Source: Bradyrhizobium diazoefficiens USDA 110 | Lineage (GTDB): Bacteria > Pseudomonadota > Alphaproteobacteria > Rhizobiales > Xanthobacteraceae | Length of the DNA: 64,000 bases | Direction of reading: 5' to 3' | Assembly: GCF_000011365.1 (NCBI RefSeq) | Contig: NC_004463.1 | Location: 7,116,001-7,180,000 of the forward strand | Part shown: positions 1-8,438 of the stretch, one piece after another | Position numbering within the stretch: position 1 is the stretch's first letter | Layout: each line of letters begins with the position of its first letter | Made by a program: the position numbers and the translations under genes | The notes under the pieces: model-generated | What the model saw: only the letters and a program-made list of their open reading frames with translations | Told to the model about the DNA's origin: nothing | Database searches by the model: none

Positions 1-13
1 TTACGGCCTCCGG

Positions 14-223
14 CTAGCTGCCCTTGGCAATGATCTCCGCCAGCGCGCGCCGCGCGACGATGCCAAGCTCACCAAGCGTGGAGTGACCGGCCTGCGCCGC
101 CTCGATCAGGCGCTCGGCGATGAATTTGCGGCTGTCGTGATCGCCACCATGCGGCAGTTGGCGGCACGTCTCCTCCAGGACGACGTCCATGTTCGCTTTC
201 GTCCGCTCACTCAACTCTGTCAT
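14..223 (-). CDS. Small conserved hypothetical protein
   Basis: A 69-residue soluble protein, mostly predicted helix and without signal peptide or membrane segment. I chose the ATG that gives MTELSERTKANM; an ATG 13 codons upstream (262) is also open, but neither has a clear ribosome site. The sequence, with a GGDHDSRKFIAERL stretch followed by a LGELGIVARRAL helix, resembles small proteins I recall as recurring in Bradyrhizobium genomes, with no known function. It is divergent from the monooxygenase gene at 453, with about 230 bp between them. No domain or catalytic motif is recognisable. Confidence 0.6.
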   Translation of the reverse strand: MTELSERTKANMDVVLEETCRQLPHGGDHDSRKFIAERLIEAAQAGHSTLGELGIVARRALAEIIAKGS

Positions 224-452
224 GACGCCCGGTCGGTACGCGTGGCTTGTAATCGCAAGCATACACAGAAGGATGTGGTCTGATTAGACCGGACAATCCC
301 GGCGATTGTGCATCGCGGTGCGTGTATCGCCGCAACCTTCGCGCGGCCAAAATCACGCCGCGATCGACTACCGAAGATTGCACTTGTCCTGATGACAAGC
401 CGAGCCTGCAGCGTTAGCCTGCCGGCAAAACAAAATACACGGGAGGAATGCC

Positions 453-3143
453 ATGCCTGACGCAATGGTCGCCGCACGCGAGTCCAAAGCGGCCAGTGGA
501 ACAGCCCAGCAAGTCGACGTTGCGGTGGTCGGCGCCGGATTTGCCGGCCTTTATCTGCTTCATCGCCTGCGCCAGGCCGGCTTCACGACGGTCGCCCTTG
601 AAGAGGCCGGCGATGTCGGCGGCACCTGGTACTGGAACCGCTACCCCGGCGCGCGCTGCGACATCCAGACCATCGACTACAGCTACACCTTCGATCCGGA
701 ACTCGAGGCGGCCTGGGCCTGGTCGGAGAAATACGCGACCCAGCCCGAGATCCTGCGCTATCTCGGCTTCGTCGCCGACCGCTACGAGCTGCGCCGCGAC
801 ATCCGCTTCGGGACCAAGGTCACCGAAGCCAAATGGAACGAGGCGGCTGAGCGCTGGCAGCTCACCACCGACAATGGCGCGCCGGTCTCCTGTCGCCATT
901 ACATCATGGCCACGGGCTGCCTCTCCGCACCAAAGCCGCCGGAGATCGACGGGGTCAAGGACTTCAAAGGCGAAGTCTATTTCACCGGCCGCTGGCCGCA
1001 TGACGGCGTCAATCTTGCGGGCAAGCGCGTCGCCGTGATTGGCACAGGCTCGTCAGGCATCCAGTCGATCCCGCTGATCGCCGAACAGGCCGCGCATCTC
1101 ACCGTGTTTCAGCGCACGCCGAATTTCGCGCTGCCGGCGCACAACGGCCCCGCGCCCTCCGACCGCATGAGCCTGCTGCAAGGCGACCGCGCGGCCTATC
1201 GTGAGCAGGCGCGCCAGTCGATGGCCGGCGTGCCCTATCCGCAGCAGACGGCCGTCAGCTGGCAGCTCAGCGATGCCGAGCGCCGCGCACGGTTCGAGGA
1301 GGCGTGGGGCAAGGGCGATCTCGTCTATATCCTCACCCAGCTCTGGGCCGACCAGGCGGTCGACGTCGACGGCAACAAGCTGATCTGCGACCTCATCCGC
1401 GAAAAGATCTCGGCGACCGTGAAGGATCCCGAGACGGCGGCGGCACTGATGCCGCACGACCATCCCTTCGGTGCAAAACGTCCCTGCCTCGACACCAACT
1501 ATTACGCGACCTACAACCGGCCGAACGTCACGCTGGTCAATCTGCGCCAGGAGCCGATCAAGGCGATCACCGCAACCGGCATCACGACGGCCAGGCGCAG
1601 CGTCGACGTCGACGTCATCGTGTTCGCGACCGGCTTCGACGCCATGACCGGCGCGATCCGCGCGGTGCATCCGATCACCGGGCGCGGCGGCAAGTCGCTA
1701 TCGGATGTCTGGGCGCAGGGGCCACAGACCTATCTCGGGCTCACGGTCGAGGGCTTCCCGAACTTCTTCATGATCACCGGTCCGGGCAGCCCGTCGGTCC
1801 TGTCGAACATGGCGGTGTCGATCGAGCAGCATGTCGACTGGGTCGTGGACCGGCTCAGGGCTTTGCGCGATGCCGGCTTCACCACCATCGAGCCGACCGA
1901 GACGGCGCAGGCCGGCTGGGGCCAGCACATGGCCGACTGCTCGATGCTGACGCTGCACCGGCTCGCCAACACCTGGTACACGGGCGCGAACGTACCCGGC
2001 AAGGTGCAGGGCCTGATGCCCTATACCGGCGGTGTCGGTCCCTACCGCAGCATCTGCGATGAGGTCGTCAGCCGCGGCATGCTCGGGTTCAAGCTCACCG
2101 GCCCCAAAGTCGCCGCGCAGTGCAATGACGGCGAGGTGGTGCGGCTGCAGCCGGATGTGCGGCTGGTGCTGAACCTGCTGGCAACGCTGAACCTGCCACC
2201 GATCGAGTCGATGGGCGCGCTCGGCGCCCGCGCCTTCGTCAACGAGTTCAACAAGGGCCGTCCGGCGGGGCGACCGATCGGCGATGTCGTCGACGGAACG
2301 CTGCCGGGCACCGACGGCCCGCTCCCCTATCGTGTCTACAAGCCTGCAACCCCGGGGCCGCATCCGGTCGTAGTCTATTTCCACGGCGGCGGCTGGGTGC
2401 TCGGTGACGAGCAGTCGGACGATCCGTTCTGCCGCGACATGGTGCGACGGACCGGGATGATGTTCGTCAGCGTCGGCTATCGCCACGCGCCGGAGCATCG
2501 CTTCCCCACCGCGGCCGAGGACGGCTATGCGGCGACGCGCTGGATCGCCGAGCACGCCGCCGAGCTCGGCGGCAAGCCGGGCCCGGTGCTGGTCGCGGGC
2601 TGGAGCGCCGGCGGCAACATCGCCGCCGTCACCTGCCAGCTCGCGCGCGATCGCGGCGGGCCCGAGATCGCCGGCCAGCTCCTGGTGTGCCCGGTCACCG
2701 ACTGCGACTTCGATCGTTCCTCCTACAACGACAATGCGACCGGCTACTTCCTGACGCGCTCGCTGATGTACTGGTTCTGGGACCTCTACTGCTCGCCGGC
2801 CGACCGTACTGATCCGCGTGTCTCGCCGCTCCGCGGCAAGGTCTCGGGCCTGCCGCCGGCCTTCGTCGTCACCTGCGAGTTCGATCCGCTGCGCGACGAA
2901 GGCATCGCCTATGCCGAAGCGATGGCCGCTGCCGGCGTCCCGGTCGAGCAGCTCAAGGCGCGCGGCCAATTCCACTCGTCCTTTGCGATGGTCGACGTGG
3001 TGATCACCGGAGTGCCAGGCCGGGTGCAGATGGCCGAGGCCCTGCGGCGTTTTGCCGGGCTTCCGCCGGAGGTCAGCCTCGGCGACGAGCACAGCCACGG
3101 TCACACCAGCCCGGGACACAAAATCGCAGCGGCCGCGAGCTAG
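453..3143 (+). CDS. Fused Baeyer-Villiger-type flavin monooxygenase and alpha/beta-hydrolase (esterase)
   Basis: An 896-residue two-enzyme fusion. The first ~540 residues are a class B flavin monooxygenase: FAD Rossmann motif GAGFAG (27-32), the second Baeyer-Villiger fingerprint [15 protein letters not shown] (56-70) and the NADPH Rossmann motif GTGSSG (197-202). The main fingerprint FxGxxxHxxxWP is present at 171-182 as [12 protein letters not shown], so its usual His is Phe177. From about 555 follows an HSL-type hydrolase with oxyanion motif HGGG (644-647), nucleophile elbow GWSAG (Ser718), and likely Asp811 and His841. The tail is His-rich. A ketone could be oxidised to an ester and hydrolysed by the same polypeptide (inference). 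Start ATG follows a good GGGAGG site. It stands alone, with a terminator about 80 bp downstream. Confidence 0.9.
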   Translation: MPDAMVAARESKAASGTAQQVDVAVVGAGFAGLYLLHRLRQAGFTTVALEEAGDVGGTWYWNRYPGARCDIQTIDYSYTFDPELEAAWAWSEKYATQPEILRYLGFVADRYELRRDIRFGTKVTEAKWNEAAERWQLTTDNGAPVSCRHYIMATGCLSAPKPPEIDGVKDFKGEVYFTGRWPHDGVNLAGKRVAVIGTGSSGIQSIPLIAEQAAHLTVFQRTPNFALPAHNGPAPSDRMSLLQGDRAAYREQARQSMAGVPYPQQTAVSWQLSDAERRARFEEAWGKGDLVYILTQLWADQAVDVDGNKLICDLIREKISATVKDPETAAALMPHDHPFGAKRPCLDTNYYATYNRPNVTLVNLRQEPIKAITATGITTARRSVDVDVIVFATGFDAMTGAIRAVHPITGRGGKSLSDVWAQGPQTYLGLTVEGFPNFFMITGPGSPSVLSNMAVSIEQHVDWVVDRLRALRDAGFTTIEPTETAQAGWGQHMADCSMLTLHRLANTWYTGANVPGKVQGLMPYTGGVGPYRSICDEVVSRGMLGFKLTGPKVAAQCNDGEVVRLQPDVRLVLNLLATLNLPPIESMGALGARAFVNEFNKGRPAGRPIGDVVDGTLPGTDGPLPYRVYKPATPGPHPVVVYFHGGGWVLGDEQSDDPFCRDMVRRTGMMFVSVGYRHAPEHRFPTAAEDGYAATRWIAEHAAELGGKPGPVLVAGWSAGGNIAAVTCQLARDRGGPEIAGQLLVCPVTDCDFDRSSYNDNATGYFLTRSLMYWFWDLYCSPADRTDPRVSPLRGKVSGLPPAFVVTCEFDPLRDEGIAYAEAMAAAGVPVEQLKARGQFHSSFAMVDVVITGVPGRVQMAEALRRFAGLPPEVSLGDEHSHGHTSPGHKIAAAAS

Positions 3144-3160
3144 TCGCGACAAGGCAGCCG

Positions 3161-3185
3161 GGAACCTTTTCCCGGCCGCCGCGTT
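3161..3185 (+). promoter_or_regulatory. EcfG-like (general stress) promoter candidate
   Basis: GGAAC at 3161-3165 and CGTT at 3182-3185 with a 16-nt spacer match the GGAAC-N16/17-CGTT consensus of alphaproteobacterial EcfG sigma factors. It lies 18 bp after the monooxygenase stop codon. Transcription would start near 3192 and meet the hairpin terminator at 3223-3258 before reaching the next gene at 3274. Identified by eye; a chance match is possible in GC-rich DNA. Confidence 0.45.
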
Positions 3186-3222
3186 GGGAGATGTGGCATC
3201 GAGATGCAGCGATAGGTATGGG

Positions 3223-3258
3223 CCCCGGAGCGCAAGTCTGCGCGCTGGGGTTCTTTTT
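3223..3258 (+). terminator. Strong intrinsic terminator
   Basis: CCCCGGAGCGC pairs with GCGCGCTGGGG (11 positions, one A-G mismatch, one G-T) around a 6-nt loop and is followed directly by TTCTTTTT. It would end the monooxygenase transcript, or a short RNA started at the promoter candidate just upstream. Confidence 0.75.
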
Positions 3259-3273
3259 GCGTGAGGCGAGGCG

Positions 3274-3546
3274 ATGGGGGACGTGGTTGCGGATTCAAAG
3301 GTCGATTTCGGCGCACGTGCAGCGCTGTATAAATGGCCGTCACTTGCCAACCAGCGCCGGCCGGACCGCGAGTCCTACCAGGTAAGCGAGGGCACGCTCG
3401 ACGAATGCATCTCGGCGTTCATGGACAAGCCGGCGGCGACCCGGCATCTCTATGAGATCCGCACGGCGGCGCAGCCGCCGCTGGTCACGGATATCCTCTC
3501 GCCCGAGCACGTCATCGAGCTATCGCGCCTGAGAGAATTTCTCTGA
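3274..3546 (+). CDS. Small conserved hypothetical protein
   Basis: A 90-residue soluble protein with no signal peptide, membrane segment or domain I can name. It contains the stretches FGARAALYKWPSLANQ and YQVSEGTLDECISAFMDK. I recall similar small proteins in Bradyrhizobium, so I take it as a real lineage-specific gene. The ATG follows GAGGCGAGGCG, an acceptable ribosome site. The gene begins only 16 bp after a strong terminator, and the nearest promoter candidate lies before that terminator, so expression may depend on read-through or on a promoter I could not see. Confidence 0.6.
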   Translation: MGDVVADSKVDFGARAALYKWPSLANQRRPDRESYQVSEGTLDECISAFMDKPAATRHLYEIRTAAQPPLVTDILSPEHVIELSRLREFL

Positions 3547-3613
3547 TTGCGTGCAGACGCCAGGGCTGCGCGTGCCAAGGCTGCACGTGCACGACAAGCT
3601 TTTCCCACACATA

Positions 3614-3639
3614 GGAACCTTCTTCCGGTTTTTCCCGTT
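3614..3639 (+). promoter_or_regulatory. EcfG-like promoter candidate
   Basis: GGAAC at 3614-3618 and CGTT at 3636-3639 separated by 17 nt fit the EcfG consensus exactly. The predicted start near 3647 leaves a short leader of about 20-30 nt before the small gene at 3666. This is the best placed of the three similar sites in this region. Confidence 0.6.
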
Positions 3640-3665
3640 AACGGAGATCGGAAGCCAAGGCGTGA

Positions 3666-3980
3666 GTGTCCAAGATGCCGAGACCTGGCGTGCCATCCAC
3701 GGTCGTGCCTTATGGCGCAGACCAGACCCTGTTCGTGGTGATCGATCGCCGCGACGAGGCGACCGAAATCCGCGTCGAGCGAAGCGATCTCGAGACCACG
3801 ATCGGCGAGCTCGTCGCCGGCTGCTTCAACGACCCGATCAAGGTGATCTCGTTCAACACGCTCGAACACTGGATGAAGGACATCTCGACCGACGTCGCCG
3901 GCGAGATTCGCGCGCGATGCGACATCGATGGCGTGACACTGCCCGACTATCTCAGCGATTTCGTCGAAAGCCACACCTGA
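3666..3980 (+). CDS. Small conserved hypothetical protein, probably stress-regulated
   Basis: A 104-residue acidic soluble protein without recognisable domain. It starts at GTG 3666 or at ATG 3675 (three codons in); AAGG and GGAG stretches upstream serve either. Features such as ETTIGELVAGCF and FNTLEHWMKDISTDVA suggest a helix-rich fold. The EcfG-type promoter 27 bp upstream points to the general stress regulon (inference). It converges on the 28-residue gene at 4064, with a bidirectional terminator between them. Confidence 0.6.
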   Translation: MSKMPRPGVPSTVVPYGADQTLFVVIDRRDEATEIRVERSDLETTIGELVAGCFNDPIKVISFNTLEHWMKDISTDVAGEIRARCDIDGVTLPDYLSDFVESHT

Positions 3981-4023
3981 TCGCGCGTTATCGTTGTTGA
4001 TACGCCGCAATTCGCAGGCAACA

Positions 4024-4052
4024 AAAAAAGCGCCGCTTCCGCGGCGCTTTTC
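4024..4052. terminator. Bidirectional intrinsic terminator
   Basis: A perfect stem AAAGCGCCGC / GCGGCGCTTT with loop TTCC, flanked by an A-run on the left and a T-run on the right, between the convergent genes ending at 3980 and 4064. It can stop transcription from both sides. Confidence 0.85.
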
Positions 4053-4063
4053 GTGTGGCAACC

Positions 4064-4150
4064 TCAGTGATGCCAGAACAATGCCAGCAGCAGAATGATC
4101 GGCAGCGGCACGCCAAGCAACCAAAGCAAAGCACCTCGTCCAAAACCCAT
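4064..4150 (-). CDS. 28-residue single-span membrane peptide
   Basis: A tiny ORF, too short for usual gene finders. It starts MGFGRGALLWLLGVPLP, continues with a hydrophobic run (IILLLALFW) and ends in HH. Almost the whole peptide is one membrane segment with a basic N-terminus. The ATG is preceded by GAGGAGGAGAGAGCC, a very strong ribosome site, and the stop is followed by a bidirectional terminator. I recall similar tiny membrane peptides annotated as hypothetical in Rhizobiales. A GGAAC-N16-CGTC element upstream suggests stress control. Function unknown. Confidence 0.7.
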   Translation of the reverse strand: MGFGRGALLWLLGVPLPIILLLALFWHH

Positions 4151-4180
4151 GGCTCTCTCCTCCTCTTGCATCACGGACAT

Positions 4181-4205
4181 GACGCGGGAAATGAGAGGAA
4201 GTTCC
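4181..4205 (-). promoter_or_regulatory. EcfG-like promoter candidate for the 28-residue peptide
   Basis: On the minus strand GGAAC (4205-4201) and CGTC (4184-4181) are 16 nt apart. The -10 is CGTC instead of CGTT, so it is weaker than the sites at 3161 and 3614, but the position about 30 bp before the gene start is right. Confidence 0.4.
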
Positions 4206-4243
4206 GAGCGCTGCAGTGAGGGCGAATGCGCTCAGAGCATGGT

Positions 4244-4408
4244 TTATGAGGGTTGGGCGCGCCGATACTGGCCGGCGATGACCTCGATCTCGCGGCGGCG
4301 TTCGTCGGCGAAGGCCAGGAGCTTTTCGATCGTCAGCGTATCCGTGATCCGTTTGGCGAGCCGCTCGGCACGCGCGGCCTGATCTTCGAGATACTGGATC
4401 GTGTTCAA
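4244..4408 (-). CDS. Small conserved helical hypothetical protein
   Basis: About 54 residues from a TTG start whose coding begins NTIQYLEDQAARAERLAK. I prefer this start because GGGGAGG lies 7 nt before it; an ATG 14 codons upstream (4450) has no ribosome site and gives a low-complexity WGGGR extension. The protein is one or two amphipathic helices rich in Ala, Glu and Arg. I recall similar multi-copy proteins in Bradyrhizobium, function unknown. It sits between the 28-residue peptide gene and the RlpA-like gene on the same strand. Confidence 0.6.
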   Translation of the reverse strand: MNTIQYLEDQAARAERLAKRITDTLTIEKLLAFADERRREIEVIAGQYRRAQPS

Positions 4409-4509
4409 GCGCCCGCCTCCCCAAAAGCCCCGAATTGTTTGGGCAACCATGGTGCTTGAGAAGCGGCTAACAGACGGTTAAGTGGCGGCTCGCATCGATG
4501 AATCGCCCC

Positions 4510-5028
4510 TCACCGCACGACGTCGAGCCTGACATTGGCGATGCCCTTGTCCACCATGCCGAGCGCCTCGGCCGCAGAAGGCGAGATGTCGACCACGCGT
4601 CCGCGAACATAGGGCCCGCGATCGTTGACCCTGACGGTCACGAAGCGGCCGGAGGAAACATCGGTGACGCGCAGCTTCGTGCCGAACGGCAGGCTGGGAT
4701 GCGCCGCGGTCAATTCGTTCTTGTCGAACCTCTCGCCGCTCGCGGTCTCCGTATCCGAATAGAAGCTGGCAACGCCATGTGAGGCGGTTCGCTTGTCATC
4801 ACCGTTGGGGACACGCGCCCGGCTGATCGGCCGTGGATGCAACGCCGCCACGCGATGCGGCCGCTCGATTGCGGCCTGCCGGCCGGTGCCGGCGAGATCG
4901 GCCTTCTGGCGGCCGACCGGAGATTGCGCGCAGGCAGCGAGCGAGGCCGCGCCAATGATGGCGAGCAGCAACCGGCACGAGGTCGCGGGGGAAATCCGGG
5001 CACTTTCGGCACGTGCAAAGCGAGACAT
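4510..5028 (-). CDS. rlpA: RlpA-family septal ring lytic transglycosylase-like lipoprotein
   Basis: A 172-residue outer-membrane-type lipoprotein with signal peptide and lipobox LAAC (Cys33). The C-terminal ~90 residues form the RlpA double-psi beta-barrel: GVASFYS, ASGERFDKNELTAAHPSLPF, the RVNDRGPY motif with its catalytic-type Asp, and RVVDISPSAAEALGM. RlpA proteins cleave or bind naked peptidoglycan glycan strands at division sites; this copy lacks the C-terminal SPOR domain, as many alphaproteobacterial ones do, so septal targeting is not assured. It is monocistronic as far as I can see. Confidence 0.9.
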   Translation of the reverse strand: MSRFARAESARISPATSCRLLLAIIGAASLAACAQSPVGRQKADLAGTGRQAAIERPHRVAALHPRPISRARVPNGDDKRTASHGVASFYSDTETASGERFDKNELTAAHPSLPFGTKLRVTDVSSGRFVTVRVNDRGPYVRGRVVDISPSAAEALGMVDKGIANVRLDVVR

Positions 5029-5360
5029 GATACGCCCCTCCGAACGGCCTCAAGTTCGGTGGGCAATGAGGGCAGAACCTTGTCGGAACAAAAGCGGGCC
5101 TGAGGCCAGGGCTTTTTCCCAACCGGCTGTGACGATTCCACCACACTGGCATGTCCTGAATCGGGACAAATCAGCGAGAAATCAGCTTGATACGGCGCGC
5201 TTGGCGATCGGGCGCGCCCCCGGTTGAGTACCGTCCGGATCGGCCTCACACTTGTCCGTCACCCGGATCGCGCCGGACGATGCTGCGCGTTGCCTGATCC
5301 GCCCCTCCATCCTCTCTTTCGTTCTTACAGGGAGCGAGGGGCCGCCTCCGCGCGTTCGCC
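5029..5360. other. Intergenic region, nothing recognised
   Basis: 332 bp between the convergent-side end of the malic enzyme gene and the rlpA start. It should hold the rlpA promoter, but I found no convincing -35/-10 pair, repeat, RNA or small ORF. Confidence 0.5.
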
Positions 5361-7013
5361 TCAGTATTTCGGCTCGTACATCTGCGACTGGACCAGAGCC
5401 TTTACGTCGTTGGGCGCGGGGCCGTCGGCGAGCCCGCGCTGATAGGCAACGTCTGCCACTGCGGCGGCAATGCGGGCCGAGACTTCGCGGATGCGGGGGA
5501 GTGCCGGATAGAGGCTGCCCTGCGCGAGGTCTTCCTTACCGACGCAATCGGCGAGCGAATGGGCGGCGGCCATGAACATCTCGTCGGTGACGAGACGCGA
5601 GCGGGTGGCGATGACGCCGAGGCCGACGCCGGGGAAGATGTAGGAGTTATTGCCCTGGCGCGGCACGAAGGTGCGGCCATTGAGCTTCACGGGGTCGTAG
5701 GGGCTGCCGCAAGCGAACAGCGCGCGGCCCTCGGTGTAGCGATAGGCATCCTCCGCCGAGCATTCCGCCTTCGAGGTCGGGTTGGACAGCGCGAACACGA
5801 TCGGATGCTCGTTGAGCCCGGCCATCGCCTTGAGCACGTCGGGCGTGAAGGCGCCGCCGACCGCGGCGACGCCGATGATCGCCGTCGGCTTCAGCGTCTT
5901 GATCGCGGTGAGGAAGTCGGAGATCGGCGCCTGGCCGGCATGCGCGTAGCGGAGCTTGTGGCCGGACAGACCATCCCGGCCGCTGACGACGAGGCCGCGG
6001 GAATCCACCAGCCAGTTGCGGCGGAGCGCCTCGGCCTCAGTGGCGCCCTCGGCCATCATGGCGGAGACCACGAGATCGGCGATGCCGGTCGCCGCCTCGC
6101 CCGCACCGAGGAACAGGATCTTCTGATCTTTCAGCTTGCCGCCGGAGATGCGCAAGCCTGAGAACAGGCCGGCAAGCGCCACCGCCGCGGTGCCCTGGAT
6201 GTCGTCGTTGAAGACGCAGGCTTCATCGCGATATTTGTGCAGCAGCTTGAACGCCGAGTGATTGGCAAAATCCTCGAACTGGATCAGCACACCCGGGAAC
6301 GTCTTTCGCGCGGCGACCATGAACTCGTCGACGAAGCTGTCATAGGCCTCGCCGGTGAGCCGCCGCTCGCGCAGGCCGAGATAATAGGGATCGTTCAACA
6401 GCTCTTCATTGTTGGTGCCGACGTCGAGCACGATCGGCAGGCAATGCTCGGGATGCACGCCGGCGCAGGCCGAATAGAGCGAGAGCTTTCCGACCGGAAT
6501 ACCCATGCCGTTGGCGCCGAGATCGCCGAGGCCCAGGATGCGCTCGCCATCGGTGACCACGATCAGCCTGGCCGGATAGGGCCAGTTCTTCAGGATCTCC
6601 GCGATCTGGCCGCGATCGCGCGAGGAGATGAACATGCCGCGCGGCCGCTGGAAGATCAGGCCGTACTTCTGGCAGGCGAGCCCGACGGTCGGCGTGTAGA
6701 TGATCGGCTGGATCTCGTCGATATTGTCTACGACGACGCGGAAGAACAGCGCCTCGTTGCGGTCATGCAGCGCATTCAGCGCGACATATTTTTCGAGATC
6801 AGTCGGCAGCATACGCAGATTGGTGAGCACACGATCGACCTGCGTCTCCATCGTCAGCACGCAGGGCGGCAAGAGGCCGCGCAGGCCGAGCGCGGCGCGC
6901 TCCGCCTCAGTGAAGGCGGTGCCCTTGTTGAGCAAGGGATCGCGCAGCAGCGTCATGCCGTGCGATTGATCGGACGATGGCGACTGGGCAGCGACCCGGG
7001 CAGGTCTATTCAC
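5361..7013 (-). CDS. maeA: NAD-dependent malic enzyme (oxaloacetate-decarboxylating)
   Basis: A 550-residue cytosolic enzyme converting malate to pyruvate and CO2 with NAD; in rhizobia this activity feeds pyruvate from dicarboxylates taken up in nodules. The length fits the ~560-residue MaeA/eukaryotic type, not the larger phosphotransacetylase-fused rhizobial form. Visible motifs: IIYTPTVGLACQKYG with the catalytic Tyr near residue 106, GLGDLGANGMGIPVGKLSLY with the catalytic Lys, the metal site FEDFA and NDDIQGTA, and the nucleotide loop FLGAGEAATGIA. I chose GTG 7013, which has GGGGG six nt upstream; a TTG at 7025 is less well placed. Monocistronic. Confidence 0.93.
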   Translation of the reverse strand: MNRPARVAAQSPSSDQSHGMTLLRDPLLNKGTAFTEAERAALGLRGLLPPCVLTMETQVDRVLTNLRMLPTDLEKYVALNALHDRNEALFFRVVVDNIDEIQPIIYTPTVGLACQKYGLIFQRPRGMFISSRDRGQIAEILKNWPYPARLIVVTDGERILGLGDLGANGMGIPVGKLSLYSACAGVHPEHCLPIVLDVGTNNEELLNDPYYLGLRERRLTGEAYDSFVDEFMVAARKTFPGVLIQFEDFANHSAFKLLHKYRDEACVFNDDIQGTAAVALAGLFSGLRISGGKLKDQKILFLGAGEAATGIADLVVSAMMAEGATEAEALRRNWLVDSRGLVVSGRDGLSGHKLRYAHAGQAPISDFLTAIKTLKPTAIIGVAAVGGAFTPDVLKAMAGLNEHPIVFALSNPTSKAECSAEDAYRYTEGRALFACGSPYDPVKLNGRTFVPRQGNNSYIFPGVGLGVIATRSRLVTDEMFMAAAHSLADCVGKEDLAQGSLYPALPRIREVSARIAAAVADVAYQRGLADGPAPNDVKALVQSQMYEPKY

Positions 7014-7185
7014 GAATTCCCCCAAGGAGTTTCTTATTGAACAACAAGCATTGTCGGCCAGCGCTCCCCGGAGATCAAGGACATAGGAAGTTCATGTGTC
7101 GATTATGATCTCGCACCGCAGCGAGAATTTTAGTGCAGCTCGCAGATCAAGCGCGAGGCAAAGGTTAACACCGCAAGGCTCTTGT

Positions 7186-7318
7186 CCCTCATGGTGAGGA
7201 GCGCGGCACGCGCGTCTCCGGACGATGCCTTGCATCGCCTGGCGAACCATGAAGGCCCCGATCTCGCCTGCGGCCATCCTTCAAGACGCCCGCTTTCGCA
7301 GGCTCCTCAGGATGAGGG
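7186..7318. repeat. Palindromic intergenic repeat (CCTCATGGTGAGGAGC family)
   Basis: The 133-bp element begins CCCTCATGGTGAGGAGC and ends GCTCCTCAGGATGAGGG, 17-bp inverted termini with two mismatches. It carries a second inner pair (GAACCATGAAGGCC, CCATCCTTCAAGACG). From memory this is a common dispersed repeat of Bradyrhizobium and relatives. It fills most of the gap between the malic enzyme start and the binding-protein stop. Confidence 0.75.
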
Positions 7319-7337
7319 CGTGTTACGAGGCGACACG

Positions 7338-8336
7338 CTACTCCGGCTTGATGTCGGCGGCCTTCACAATCGGCCACCATTTCTCGGTCTCGGCCTTCTG
7401 GAAGGCGGCGAGTGCCGCAGGCGATTGCTGGTCCCGCGGTGGAATTTCCTGCCCCAATTCGCCAAAGCGCTGCTTGACGGAAGCGTCAGCGAGCACGGCG
7501 ACGATGGCCGCGTTGAGCTTTGTGATGATGTCCTTCGGCGTGTTCTTCGGCGCCCAGATGCCGTGCCAGTAGGAGATGTAGAGGCCCGGCAGGCCCGCCT
7601 CGTCGACCGTCGGAACATCAGGTGCGGATGCTAGCCTTGTCGGCGAGGTCACGGCGAACGCCTTGATCGCACCGTTCTTGTATTGCGGCAGCGAGTTCGA
7701 GGCCTGATCGAACATGATGTCGATCTGGCCTGCCACGAGATCGATCATTGCGGGCCCCGCGCCGCGATAGGGCACGAACTGGAAGTCGGTGCCGGTCCTT
7801 TCCTTGAAGAAGACGCCGGCCACATGGGCGCCGGTGCCGGCGCCGGCCGTCCCGGCAGTGGCCTTGCCGGGGTTGGCCTTCAGCCACGCGATCATGTCCT
7901 TCAGATTGTTGGCCTCGAGCGACTTCCGGCCGACGATGAGCTGCGTCCCCATCGCAATCGCCGCGACCGGCTCGAAATCGGCGATGACGTCGTAGGGCAG
8001 CTTGAAGATGGCACCATTGAGCACATGGGTGCCCCAATGGCCGATGGTGATCGTCGTGCCGTCAGGGGTTGCACGCGCGACGCGGGCGCCCGCGATGCTG
8101 CCGGAGGCGCCGGCGACGTTCTCGACCACCACCGTCGTGTGCAGCTCGGCAGCGATCCGCTCGGACAGGATGCGCGCCAGCGTGTCGGTCGGCCCGCCCG
8201 CTGCAAACGGCACCACGAGCGTAATGGGGCGCGATGGAAAGGGCTGGGCGCCTGCCGGCGCGGCCGCTGCCGCGCATCCGATCAACACGCCAATGACGAT
8301 CAGGTGACCGCGCAATCCGGCCCACAGCCCCCGCAT
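7338..8336 (-). CDS. Bug/TctC-family periplasmic solute-binding protein
   Basis: A 332-residue tripartite-tricarboxylate-transporter receptor with an N-terminal signal peptide ending near AGAQPFP. Family hallmarks: FPSRPITLVVPFAAGGPTDTLAR at the mature N-terminus, VVVENVAGASGSIA, then PYRGAGPAMIDLVAGQID and a C-terminal domain naming no specific ligand. No TctA/TctB membrane genes lie beside it, so it is an orphan receptor that would borrow a membrane unit elsewhere, possibly the one at 55.4-57.7 kb (inference). Start ATG is preceded by GGTGGGAGAG. The ligand cannot be told from sequence. Confidence 0.9.
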   Translation of the reverse strand: MRGLWAGLRGHLIVIGVLIGCAAAAAPAGAQPFPSRPITLVVPFAAGGPTDTLARILSERIAAELHTTVVVENVAGASGSIAGARVARATPDGTTITIGHWGTHVLNGAIFKLPYDVIADFEPVAAIAMGTQLIVGRKSLEANNLKDMIAWLKANPGKATAGTAGAGTGAHVAGVFFKERTGTDFQFVPYRGAGPAMIDLVAGQIDIMFDQASNSLPQYKNGAIKAFAVTSPTRLASAPDVPTVDEAGLPGLYISYWHGIWAPKNTPKDIITKLNAAIVAVLADASVKQRFGELGQEIPPRDQQSPAALAAFQKAETEKWWPIVKAADIKPE

Positions 8337-8438
8337 CGTTCTCTCCCACCCTTTTTGCCGCCCGCATGTTGTCAGCGCGCTGGAGCCGGAGTGAACGCTG
8401 CCGGAGGAGTGGAGGCAAGGGGGAAGTTTGTCGAGCCG

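Noticed and set aside
3157..3176. GCCGGG / CCCGGC stem right after the monooxygenase stop
   Set aside because: Only 6 bp and no T-run; the stronger terminator at 3223-3258 and the promoter-like match explain the region better.
1698..3350. 550-codon ORF antisense to the monooxygenase fusion
   Set aside because: Shadow of GC-rich codon usage; repetitive Arg/Gly/Ala/His composition, no domain, and the opposite strand codes a clear enzyme.
7092..7277. 61-codon ORF beside the malic enzyme
   Set aside because: Lies largely inside the palindromic repeat; no ribosome site.
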